From: Solanum dulcamara
Taxonomy: Eukaryota > Streptophyta > Magnoliopsida > Solanales > Solanaceae
Assembly: GCF_947179165.1 (NCBI RefSeq)
Contig: NC_077240.1
Location: 72,247,501-72,311,500 of the forward strand
Length of the DNA stretch: 64,000 nt
Direction of reading: 5' to 3'
Positions 11,336 to 21,990 of the stretch are shown here, one piece after another. The position numbers and the translations under genes were made by a program. Within the stretch, counting starts at the first letter, position 1, and each line of letters opens with the position of its first letter. The notes under the pieces were generated by a model. That model did no database searches. It saw nothing but the letters and a program-made list of their open reading frames with translations, and was not told the origin of the DNA.

Positions 11336-12860
11336 TTTGAGCTAAGAAGCGACCCTTAGCTAAAGATGTTCAGAGATTGGCCAATGGGTTGGTGAGATTG
11401 CAGCTTTCTAATGAGGGCTAGGTACTTACTTTCATAGAGGCCTGCTCTTCTTTGGTGGATCATATCCATAACAGGTAGATCAAGGATGAGAAGTTGTGCC
11501 TTATTCGAGACAAGGTGAAGAGAGGTGAAGTTAAGAAAACAGTGCTTGATTCTGAGGGTATTCTAAGGATTGGGAGTCGTATTTGTGTGCCCAAGATGGA
11601 TGATTTGGTCAGATTGATACTGAGGAAGCTTATTGCACTTGATATTCTATTCATACGGGGATAGCAAAGCTATACCACGACTTGAGTCAACACTATTAGT
11701 GGTGTGGTATGAAGAAGGACATTTTCGAGTTTGTGTCTAAGTATTTGACATGCTAGTTGGTTAAGTGTGAGCACCAGAGGCTTGGGGGTGAGTTTCAGAG
11801 GATTCTCATTCCTACTTGGAAATAGGAGAGGATAACTATGGATTTTGTGGTAGGTTTTCCCACTACCATAAGAGGATATGATTCTATTTAGGTTGTGGTC
11901 AACCAATTGACCAAGGCTGCTCATTTCATTCCGGTTAAGGGTAATTTCACGGCGGAGAGGTTAACTCATCTCTATATTAGTCAACTTGTTAGACTTTATG
12001 GAGTTCCTATTTCCATCATATCAGACGGGGCTCATTGTTCACATCATACTTCTAAATGTCCCTGCAGCATGGGTTGGGTCTCGGATTGGATCTAAATACC
12101 GTATTTCACCCTCAGACTTACGAACAGTCTAAGAGGACTATTCAAGTGCTTAAGGATATACTACGGGCATGTATGATTGATTTTGGTGATCGGTGGGATC
12201 AGTACATTCCCTTGGTGGAGTTTACTTATAATAATAATTACCATTCTAGCATCCAGATGGCTCCTTTTGAGGCCTTATATGGCCAGAGATGTAGATCACC
12301 TATTGGATGGTTTGATTCTGTGGCAGTGGATATCTTAGAAATTGATCTGCTCAGAGATGCCATGGAGCGGGTTAGGTTGATTCAGGGTAGGTTATTGACA
12401 TCTTAGAGTCACCAGAAGAGTTATGCCAACAGGTGATTTGACCTTTGGTGTTCCTGATCGATAACTAGGTATGGTTGAGGTTTTCACCCTTGAAAGGTGT
12501 CATAAGGTTCGGGACGAAGAGCAAGCTCAGCCCTAGGTTTATTGGTCCTTTTGAGATCTTAGATCGAGTGGGAGAGGTGGCCTACAGACTTGCCTTGCCA
12601 CCTAGTCTATCCTTTGTGCATCCAATATTTCATGTCTCGATGCTACGGTGTTACATTCAGATGAGTCTCACGCAATTTCCCTTGATTCGATTGAGTTGAA
12701 CCCAGATTTGACCTATGAGGAGGATCCAGTGGCTATTCTGGATGGACAGGTTAAGAAGTTGAGGACTAAGGAGATAGCTTCGGTGAAAGTTCAATGAAGG
12801 CATTGGCCCGTGGGAGAAGCTACTTGGGAGTTAGAGTCAGACATGCGGGCTCGTTACCCC
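11336..12860 (+). pseudogene. Integrase remnant, gypsy copy 2
   Basis: An HHCC-like zinc region lies near 11650-11770 with a lost Cys (TAG and TGC changes near 11750). The core domain has MDFV at about 11838, NQLTKAAHFIPV, SIISD at 12012-12026 and, after a frameshift, NTVFHPQTYEQSKRTIQ. The frame 12056-12406 covers the rest of the core up to the GRLLTS point. The GPF module (RFIGPFEIL) and [13 protein letters not shown] lie in 12475-12699. The tail ends near 12860. Most visible stops are TAG or TGA. Confidence 0.78.
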
Positions 12861-12933
12861 TATCTTTTTGACACTCCAGTTATGTCCCTTGCTTTTATGT
12901 TCGAGGAAGAATATGGTTTTTAGTAGTGGATGA

Positions 12934-14936
12934 GGTAATGACCTTAAAGGTCATTTTTGACAAAATTACCAATTTACCCCTTTCATTAGTTTCCCCGAGT
13001 CACTTTTGGTTGGGTCTGAAAGCAGATTTTTGAAAATCTTGTGAAAAGTTGAGGTTTTTCCAAAGAAATGAGTTTTAAAGGCTTAAGTGTCAAATTTTGA
13101 GTTTCAAAGTCATTTAGAGTTTCTAATCTTGAAATAGAATTCCATCGATTCCATCAATTCTGAAATGGGGAAATTGGTCTAGGAGAGCTGTCGGAATCAG
13201 ATTTGGAGTTGAAACGTGGATTTTAGGTCTGGAGTTGGAAATTTAATTAGAGTTTGATCTAAGTTTGACTTTGGACAACATTTGGGGTTCGGGTGCTCGG
13301 ATTATATTTCTAATGGTTTCAATGGTTTTGGGAGATGATTCTAACGTTAGAAATGGTTTCGTTGAAATTTTTAGAGGTTTCGAGAGCATTTTGGGTATTT
13401 CAAGTGTCGAAACTAGTTTAGTTGCAACTTATTGGGTTTTGAATCAAGGAGACCTCAAATTTGAATTCTAATATTTCCATTAAGTTTGGAATATTGAATT
13501 TAGTAGCATTGCATATATGGTTTGTATATATGGGGTTCCGAACAAATCTCAAGGGTCCAATCAGAGGCTTGAGTTGTGACTTAATTCGTTTTTGCTGATG
13601 CTGATGCAGGGTCCACTTAAGCGGACAAGGTTCACTAAAGAGAACCTTCCCTTAAGAGAGACCCATCGCCTAAGCGAAAGGGATCACTTAGGCGGGGTTA
13701 GCAAAAGCGAACAAGATTCGCAAATGCGAAGGCTGAGTCGATTAAGTGACATCTGAGAAGGTTTAGACGAGGTTTTAGGTATTTTTCACCATTTTTTACT
13801 ATGTGAGTGAATTAGAGTGTATTGGGTTATTGGATTGAGTTGAATTATAAGATTTAAAGTCTGATAATGGAATTCGGATATAGGTAATTGTCTAAATATT
13901 GTGAATTATGAGATTTTGACTTATTGTGATTGTGGACTATATGACATCATATATGAATATTTATCCTGTCTCACTCATTACTTTGTGCATATACTTATCT
14001 CTGATGGTTGAGAAATAATATGAGTGAGAAAATGGATATTGGGACCAAGGTTTCTACCGATCGAGGTGATTTTTTATGTTTCTTCCAGTATTCGAGGTCT
14101 TTTCCAGCGGATATTATGGCTAAGATCTCTTCTGACAGATATTGGTCGATGTCTCTTCTGGTAATGATGATTGATGCATGGTCTATGTGAGGCCCTTATA
14201 GGTTTCAGTCTGAGGTGATCGGCGAATATGTATCATATGACAGACATGCAGCACGATTATTTGACATTGCTTTTGCATCTATTTTATCCTGTGACGTATA
14301 TGATTGAGCTTACCGGTGTGTGTTGAGTATGATGATGAGAACATATATTTATATACTCTTTATTTGTGGACTATCTGATATTTCTAAGATAATTATTGTA
14401 TAAACTATATATACTGGATTGTCAGTCTGAGTGCGGGTGTGTAGCTGTGGAGGTATGTGGTTAGAATGTCGGGAGTACCTGTGTTCCGCATTGCTTTTTT
14501 TAGGATTTAGTTTCTATTTTGTTAAGTACCATTTATTGGTGCTCACCCCTTTCTTCTACACCTGTGTAGGATCTGAGCCCTGTACCTCCTGCTCTTAGCA
14601 TTTTTGTGGATTGGACCGAGCCTTCGAACGTGTGAGAGGTAGCAGCTTGTCTTCTCCGACAGACTCTCGTTGCCCATTTATTTGATGTTTAGTTACATTT
14701 GAGAACTGAGACATTTGGACTTGTACTTTCTTATTTTTATCAAAAACTAGTAGCTTTTACATGTGACACCAAGTCTTGGGTAGTTTAGAATCTATTTCCT
14801 GCTTATCCTTATCTATATCATATTAGACTTTACATTTCTACTTTTATTTTATTTATTTTGAATTGTTAAGACTCTTAGGCTGGCTCATCTTGATGGGTTA
14901 GGTGAGTGCCATCACACCCAATTTTGAATCGTGACA
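12934..14936 (+). repeat. 3' LTR of gypsy copy 2
   Basis: It starts near GGTAATGACCTTAAAGGTC, a degenerate form of the usual TGTAATGACC start, and ends in CGTGACA at 14936. The length is about 2.0 kb. The exact first base is uncertain because the PPT and the LTR start are both mutated. It contains the palindrome cluster at 13612-13745. The open frames 13265-13471 and 14008-14190 inside it are not supported as genes. Confidence 0.8.
13612..13745 (+). repeat. Cluster of short palindromes in gypsy copy 2 LTR (CTTAAGCGGACAA type)
   Basis: Variants of CGCTTAAGCG and its half-sites (CACTTAAGCGGAC, CGCCTAAGCGAAAG, CACTTAGGCGGGG, AAAAGCGAAC, AAATGCGAAGG) recur at 10-25-base spacing. This is the same kind of array as in the other two gypsy families, with unrelated base sequence. 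Confidence 0.6.
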
Positions 14937-14988
14937 GTTAAAAATATAATACCTCACAATTAAATACCTCATTATACTATGGAATAAT

Positions 14989-15363
14989 TTGAAAGAAAGA
15001 TATGATCACCTGAAGTTGGTCATTCTTCCACATGCACGTCATGATTGGTTCAATTTGAGGTTACTAGAATTTAAAAGTATAACTGAATATAATTCTTTCA
15101 TGTATAGAATTATATCACAGTTAAATTTACATGGAGAAGAGTTCACTGAATATGCCAAGCTTGAAAAAACATACTCCACACTCCCTCCCGCAAATATGCT
15201 TCTACAACAGCAATATCGCATTGATTCTATGTCACTTCCTGAAGTGAATCAAACAAATTATCACCAACGAGAAAGAGGTTATGGGCCTAGTCGTGGTTGT
15301 TTTCATGGTCATAAAAGAAATTATAATCATGATGGTCGTCTTGCACCAAATATTGACCAATAA
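14989..15363 (+). pseudogene. Copia gag remnant
   Basis: The open frame of 124 codons starts inside the gag coding sequence (upstream residues are readable before the Met). It has the UBN2-like pattern LKxRYDHLK, WxxLRLLEFKSITEYNS, ISQLxLxGE and LEKTYSTLPPANMLLQQQYR. It ends in a stop at 15361-15363 with no zinc knuckle. Gag would package the element's RNA; this fragment lacks both ends. Confidence 0.75.
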
Positions 15364-15674
15364 TATAAAATGAAGGGTGAAAATATGAAGCTGTGCAAAA
15401 GAAAAATTCAGAAAGTGTATGTCATAGATAAGGAGGAATAGAGGGCTGGTCACATACCTGTCGAGCCTATGCATCTGAATGTAGTTGATTTCTATAAAAT
15501 TTCAGAAGAAAAAAGATCACGATGAGCCCTTTATAATCTAGACAATTTTTTTTCGTTGTTTATGCTAGTTGGTATTTTTATGTTTTTCTAATCCCCATAA
15601 ATAAATAAAGTTTGCATAATAGCCCTGTTTAATAGTAATTTTTGCTTTTTTTATGTCTTCCTTTTGAAGAAATT

Positions 15675-18660
15675 ATGGATATGCTTCAAATTTTATTTGG
15701 ATCAATAATCAATCATGAAGATATTTGTGTGATTGATAGTGGAACAACACATGCTATATTTAAAGATAAGAAATACTTTTTTTACTTACTTAAAAGGTAA
15801 GCAAATGTTATAATAATTTATGGTAATTTGAAATTGATTGAAGGCTTCGAAAGAGCTACTATATTTCTATCTAATGGGACAAAACTTGTTATAGCAGATA
15901 CGTTGTTCTCTTCTAAATCCACCAGAAACTAGTTAAGTTTCAAAAATATCATCCAAAATGGATATCACATTGAGATACTAAATGAAATGGATATTGAATA
16001 CCTTAGTATAACCAAGAGTGTTTCAGGCCAGAAATATATTTTGGAGAAATTACCAACCTTGTCTTCTAGCCTATATTATGTAGAAATTAGTACAATTGAA
16101 ACACATTTGATCGATAAACCAGAAGTTTACTAATTTACATGCCTTTATCCTATGGAATGATCAAATAGGTCATCCTGGATCAATAATGATGAGACAAATT
16201 CTTGAAAATTCAACTGGACATCTATTAAAGAACCTGATGATTCTTACAAATGATGAATTTTCATATGTTGCTTGTTATCAAAGCAAATTAATTGCCAGGC
16301 CGTCATCACTGAAAGTTGGCATCGAATCCCCTGGCTTTTTAGAACGTATACATGGGGATATATGTGGACCTATTCATCCACCTAGTGGGTTATTTAGATA
16401 TTTTATTGTCATAATAGATACATCTTTAAGATAGTCTCATGTGTGTTTCTTATCATCTCATAATCCAGCGTTTGCGAAGTTATTGGCACAAATGATAAAA
16501 TTAAGGGTGCAATTTCCAGACTATCATATTAAGTCTATTCGCCTCGATAATGCTGGAGAATTTACATTCCAAGCTTTTAATGATTATTACTTATCAGTTA
16601 GGATAAGAATTTAATATCCTGTTACTCATGTTCATACTCAAAATGCCTCGCAGAGTCATTTATTAAGCACCTACAATTGATAGCAAGACCACCATTTATG
16701 AAAACGAAATTACCCACTACTATTTGAGGTTATGCTATCTTACATGCAGTAGCACTCGTTCGTCTCAGATCGACTAATTATAATAAATACTCTCGATCAC
16801 AATTTGTATTTGGTCATAAGCTAAATATACCTCATCTATGAATTCTTAATTGTGCAGTTTACATGCATGTAGCACCACCACAATGCACTAAGATGGGCCC
16901 TCAATGAAGATTAGGCATATATGTTGGGTTTGACTCACCCTACATAATTCGCTACCTTTAACTGTTGATTGGATATTTATTCACTGCTCGATTTGCAGAT
17001 TGTTGGTTTGATGAAACAAATTTTCCATAATTAGCGGGAGACAAAAAAGAACCCAAAAGGAAAATTGAGTGAAAAGTTTCATCACTATCTCATTTTGATC
17101 CGCATGCCCCTATATGTAAGCAGAAGGTCCAGAAGATCATCCACTTACAAAAAATAGCAAATCAAGTGTCAGATGCATTTACTGATTTGAAATGGATAAC
17201 TAAGTCACATATCCATGCAGCAAATGTGCCTATCCAGATTGACATTACAAAAGGACCATCTACTAGTGTTATAGTTTATGAATCCAAACACGCCTGAAGC
17301 ATGATAGACAATTAAGTTCAAAGGATAAAAATCCATATATATACATGAAAATCTTGAAATGCATCTAATGGATGTGGTTACAGCTTATCTTAATGGTTCA
17401 CTTGATAATAAAATTTATATAAAAATCCCAAAAGGATTAAAATTACCTAAAGCATATAATTCTAAGTCTCAGGAGATTTTCTCAATCAGATTACAAAGAT
17501 CATTATATGGTCTAAAACAATCAGGGCGTATGTGGTATAATGCCTTAGTGAGTACTTAATAAATGAATGTTATATAAATGATGTTATTTGTCCTTATATT
17601 TTTATTAAGAAAACTAAATAAGAGTTTTTTATACTCGTCGTTTATGTTGATGACCTTAATCTCATTGGAATCCCTAAAGAGGTCCAAAAGGCAATTGAAT
17701 ATCTAAAGAAAGAATTTGAGATGAAAGATTTTGAAAAGACAAAACTTTGTCTCAATATGCAAATTGGACATTTAGCAGACGAGTTATTCATCTACCAATC
17801 TACATATATTGAGAAAATTTTAAAATGATTTTATATGGACAAAGCACATACCTTAAGTACTCCAATGATTGTTTGATCTATTGAAGTGAATAAAGATCTG
17901 TTTCGACCCCCATAAGAGAATGAAGAACTTCTTGATCCTGAAGTACCATATCTCAGTGTCATTGGTGCACTTATGTATCTTGATAATGCACCCAAACTTG
18001 ATATAGCATTTTCTGTTAATTTGCTAACAAGATATAGTTCTTCCCCAATGTGAAGACATTGGAAAGGTGTCAAACATATTATGTGATATCTAAAGGGGAC
18101 TGTTGATATGAGTCTGTTTTATACTAATAAAGGTTGTGTAGACCTTGTTGGTTATGTAGATACAGATTATTTATCATATCCACATAAAGCTCGATCTTAA
18201 GTAGGCTATTTATTCACATACGGAGGAACTGCTATATCATGGAGATCTACGAAGCAGTCCATTATTGCTACTTCTTCAAATCATGTTGAAATAATAGCGA
18301 TTCATGAAGCAAATAGAGAATGTATGTGGTTGAGATCAATGATACAATTCATCTACGAAAGATGTGGCTTAGAGTATGATGTCAAAGTACCTACGGTCAT
18401 GTTCTAAGACAATACTGCGTGCATAGCTCAATTAAAAGGAGGCTTCATAAAAGGAGATAGAACGAAACACATTTCACCAAAATTATTCTTCACACATGAT
18501 CTCCACAAGAATAGTGATATTGATGTATAACAAATCCATTCAAGTGATAATCCAACAGATTTATTCACCAACTCTTTACCAGCCTCAACTCTTGAAAAGA
18601 TGGTACACAAAATTGGAATGCAAAAACTTAACCATCTAAATCGTGGTCTTTATCAGGGGG
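15675..18660 (+). pseudogene. Copia pol remnant (protease, integrase, RT, RNase H)
   Basis: The protease motif CVIDSGTTHAIF lies at 15730-15765. Integrase is represented by a GAG-pre-integrase HHCC region near 16140-16280 and by the start of the core (GDICGPIHPPSGLFRYFIVIIDTSLR, 16355-16434). RT blocks are MDVVTAYLNGSLDNKIYI (17365-17418), LYGLKQSGRMWYN and the catalytic YVDDLNLIG (17644-17670). RNase H has AYxDxDY-, TSSNHVE- and DNTACI-like motifs at 18150-18420. Many in-frame stops and several frame changes are present, so no polyprotein can be made. Confidence 0.8.
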
Positions 18661-18805
18661 TAAATATTGCGTTGAAATCTCTTTTCTATAGTCTAGGTTT
18701 TATCCCACTAGATTTTCCTAGCAAGGTTTTGAATGCAACAATCAATACATATTAGGAATGACTATCTATATTTTTGTTCTTTCATTAGAATCTTTTACAT
18801 TGATA

Positions 18806-19056
18806 TTCAAGGGGGAGTGTTGTAAATAATTGTATGCCCATGATCCCCACTTACTGTAAAAGTGTGACTTCTCCAAGTTTTTTGCCTATAGAAAGCCATT
18901 ACTTACTGCAACAAGAAAACACACAGATTAATAGAAATCATATAGATACTACATCACTACTACTGTCTCCCTATCTTTGTACTATTACTCTTCCTCTCCC
19001 TTTGTTACTCTTTCTCTTTCTTTGTTAGTAATATATATTATAATTATTTTATAACA
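18806..19056 (+). repeat. PPT and short 3' LTR of the copia element
   Basis: The PPT TTCAAGGGGGAG (18806-18817) is followed by TGTTGTAAATAATTG at 18818. The likely right end is ATAACA at 19056, giving an LTR of about 240 bp. The end is inferred from the terminal CA only, since no second LTR is available for comparison. A CT-rich stretch (18960-19025) lies in the LTR. The 64-codon open frame at 18834-19028 is judged fortuitous. Confidence 0.6.
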
Positions 19057-19843
19057 TATACATAATAGTACTAGTTTATTTCAATGTAACTCCTTTTTCA
19101 GAATTTCTTTACCAAAAAAATTAAAAGAAAAAATTAGTTTTTTTGTGTGTGTGTTAACAAACACAAATTAGTTGACTCAATATAATAAAATGACACCTAA
19201 TAAATTTACTACTCCTACTTTTATCAATTTTGAAAGTCAACTCATGAATCATCACATTGTGGTTTGAGTAATATGACTTTCTATGAGTATTATAAGACTA
19301 CTTCACACTTTTAATAAGGTTCTAGTTTTATTATTAGGATAAAATGATTTTTTTAATTTAATTATCTGATATTTAAAATTTATTAATTCGACTAAAGAAT
19401 TTGCGTGGGCTGAACTGGCTAGGGATGTAAGCACTTCTTATAACGCGGTTAGAGTTATTTGGTATGATAATGCAATAGATAAAGTTATTCTATGAATTAG
19501 GATATTTTATGAAATTAGTTACTCCACCATATATATGGGATAACTTATTAATAAATAATTTTGGGACTAACTAATATTCTCAATCAAACGTAGGATAAAA
19601 TAATTCTATATTTATCCCAAAATTATTATCCCTTATCCTGTATAGTTTATACTGAATGACTCTTTAGGATTTTTACATTACATTGTAGTCCAACAAAGCC
19701 ATTAACAAAAAATAATTCTAATTTTTATTTTCTTATTATAATTTTTAGTTAGTATAATCTTTTTTTTGCTAATAATTAATTAGTATAATCACTATGTAGT
19801 ATGTGTATATTTAGTATATATACAATACATATTGATTATACAC

Positions 19844-20156
19844 TCAAAGATTATTTGATTGTTAGTCAGGAAGTAAATTATTAATGTATTAAAATTAACA
19901 TAACTAGTATCATATTTGGTAGCATTTTTGTTGTTATGAATAACATTTAGCACATTAAGTATGATGTTAATTTATTAGTTTATAATTCCGCATAACTACA
20001 ACATATATAAGTTATGAGTTAACTTATATTTACTTTTTTGAATTATAGAAGATAGAATAACTAATACATATATTAGTAACATGAATAGCCAGTCCCTTTA
20101 TAACAAATTTATGCTTTACAAAATCACCGTAACTCTAATCAGCAACCAAATGACTC
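19844..20156. mobile_element. MITE-like element with degenerate terminal inverted repeats (A)
   Basis: The left end (CACTCAAAGATTATTTGATT) is an imperfect inverted match to the right end (AGCAACCAAATGACTCATGA). Internal text such as TTTGGTAGCATTTTTGTTG and CATATATAAGTTATGAGT recurs in the larger element at 20790-21622, so both belong to one family. There is no coding capacity and no convincing TSD. Confidence 0.5.
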
Positions 20157-20789
20157 ATGAGTATACGCGATGACGACCACAAACTAAAAAAATTCTGTTC
20201 TAGCTTGTTTTTAAGGAAAATGAGATAAATATACCCCATCAAAACTGTGACTTAGGGCATATATCCCTTGTTAGAAAAATGATGCATACATATCGCCGCT
20301 AACTAACAAATGTTGCATATATATCATTTTCATTAACAATCAATATTTACTGAATTAAAAAAATTAACATTAATTTCTTAATTCGAAAAAGATTATGTGA
20401 CTTTAAAAATTAACCCCGCCCATTTTTTTACCCCTTTACCCAACCCAAATGAAAAGAAAAATCCAATATCCCCTCTTATACTCAATCATAAAATAGGTTT
20501 GAGTTTTGTTTGAATAAAAGAGGAATTGAGTTTTATTTTGTTGTGTCGGTTCCGGCGAGTAAATGTTGGTGAGGTAATTTTTAAAGCCATATGACATTTT
20601 ATAAATTTAAAAACTAGTTTTAGATTATTAATTTTAATTAAGTAAATATTTATCTGTTGATGAAAAGGATAAATATACATCATTTAATAGACAAGCGTGT
20701 ATATATGTTGCGTCAAGGGTCTTTCGAAAATAGTCTTATCTTCACGAAGTAGCGATAAGGTCTACATACATTCTACCTTTCATAGGGAT

Positions 20790-21622
20790 CACTTAGAGGT
20801 CGTTTGGTTACTAGATAAGGATTGAATTATTCATGTATAAAATATTGTATAAATTTTACCATGTTTGGTAGTATTTTTGTGGAAGGTATAAAATTCAACA
20901 CATATAATACTATGTTTGGTTAGAAAAATAGAAAATCACATAACTAATATATGTATAAGTTACGAGTCAATCTATGTATTATTTTATACAGAGTAGAAGA
21001 TGGAATAAGTTATACATGAATAACTAATACCTGAATAAAAGTACAAATTGATATTTTTACTCTTCACTCTCAACTTTTCTTCTTTTTCTCATCCTCTTGT
21101 TTTTCCCTTTTGTTAATCTGTTTCTTTTAGTCTAACAGTATTTGATTTTAGAACTAGTTGGGTTAACAATTGAAGAGATGCTCGACAATATCTGATTCTT
21201 GCTTGTCTTCAATTTTAGAACTAGCTGATTCTTTTACAACATGAAACCTATATTTGATTCTTTTAGTCTAACGATCATATTTGAAACTTTTTTTTTAAAA
21301 CTCAAAAGTTTAATTTTTTTTCAATCCTATAAAGATTCTTGATTTGTTCCTTCTACGGGTATTTGAGCTTTTGCAAGTTTTCTGGTTTTGATGATGGCGG
21401 TCTAAGATTATCGTATTTGGCGTTTGATTTTTTTTTTTTTTTTTTTTTTTTTTTGCAGAAAACAAGACCCAAAGTGGGGGTTAACCAACACCCCAAAAAT
21501 TATTAAATCATGCATAACTTAACCTCCATAATTAAATCCTGCATAATAATATCTGCATAAGTAATACATATATTGCTAATACCTGCATAACTTTAACCAG
21601 CAACCAAACGGTCCTTTAGTGA
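20790..21622. mobile_element. MITE-like element with terminal inverted repeats (B), ~0.8 kb
   Basis: The left end ACTTAGAGGTCGTTTGGTTA pairs with the right end AACCAAACGGTCCTTTAGT over about 20 bases with a few mismatches. The interior shares MITE-A text (TTTGGTAGTATTTTTGTGG) but is interrupted from about 21060 to 21480 by other sequence, including a run of 27 T at 21428-21454 that looks like the tail of a reverse-oriented transcript or slippage. No transposase is present. Confidence 0.5.
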
Positions 21623-21990
21623 AATTTCACTAAGTATGTTATTGTTGAAGGTATATATACACTATTCATTACACAATGAAAGTATATATGTATCATTTTC
21701 GTAATGAGGAGTATATTCACTTTAAATTATAAAATTGAGGGTATATTTACCCTTTTAGGATGAGAGAAGTTAGAATTCAGATACCAACTGAACTACTAAG
21801 ATTTTTTTATTTCCCTTCCAACTTTAGTTACCATCCCACCACATCCATAGATGATTAGAATAAAATATAATATTTCAAATAATTAGTTATGTTAAACTAT
21901 GGTTTGGCGGTAGTATGAACTTTCCAGTTTCTCATTATTTGGTTTGCCAGCTACAGTAACAGCAACACCTTACTTGTTGAACAGAAAAGG

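Larger units (their letters stand above)
7214..14936 (+). mobile_element. Decayed Ty3/gypsy retrotransposon, second lineage (copy 2)
   Basis: The sequence at 7214-7967 matches 14189-14936, so these are the two LTRs; the 5' one has lost about 1.25 kb of its left part. A PBS follows the first and Gag-Pol remnants lie between them. The Gag type (PPxF-GGK...F...REWWRTY, DxFI...RESHIRFESL) and the LTR end (CCATCACACC...CGTGACA) differ from copies 1 and 3, so this is another gypsy lineage. The element interrupts the gag of the copia element that resumes at 14937. The TSD cannot be tested because the 5' end is missing. Confidence 0.88.
14937..19056 (+). mobile_element. Decayed Ty1/copia retrotransposon, 5' end missing
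   Basis: The order is Gag, protease, integrase, reverse transcriptase, RNase H, which is the Ty1/copia order (integrase before RT). A PPT and a short 3' LTR follow. The element enters mid-gag immediately after the LTR end of gypsy copy 2, so that gypsy landed in this element's gag. The 5' LTR and first part of gag are not present to the left and were lost with the 5' part of the gypsy. Confidence 0.85.
19057..21990. other. AT-rich intergenic DNA with MITE remnants
   Basis: No gene is seen. The sequence is very AT-rich and contains two MITE-like elements (listed separately). A further possible relic at about 19430-19670 has ends resembling GAGTYATTYGGTA, too decayed to delimit. Confidence 0.5.

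Noticed and set aside
13265..13471. Small gene inside gypsy copy 2 3' LTR
   Set aside because: No homology or codon signal; LTR sequence explains it.
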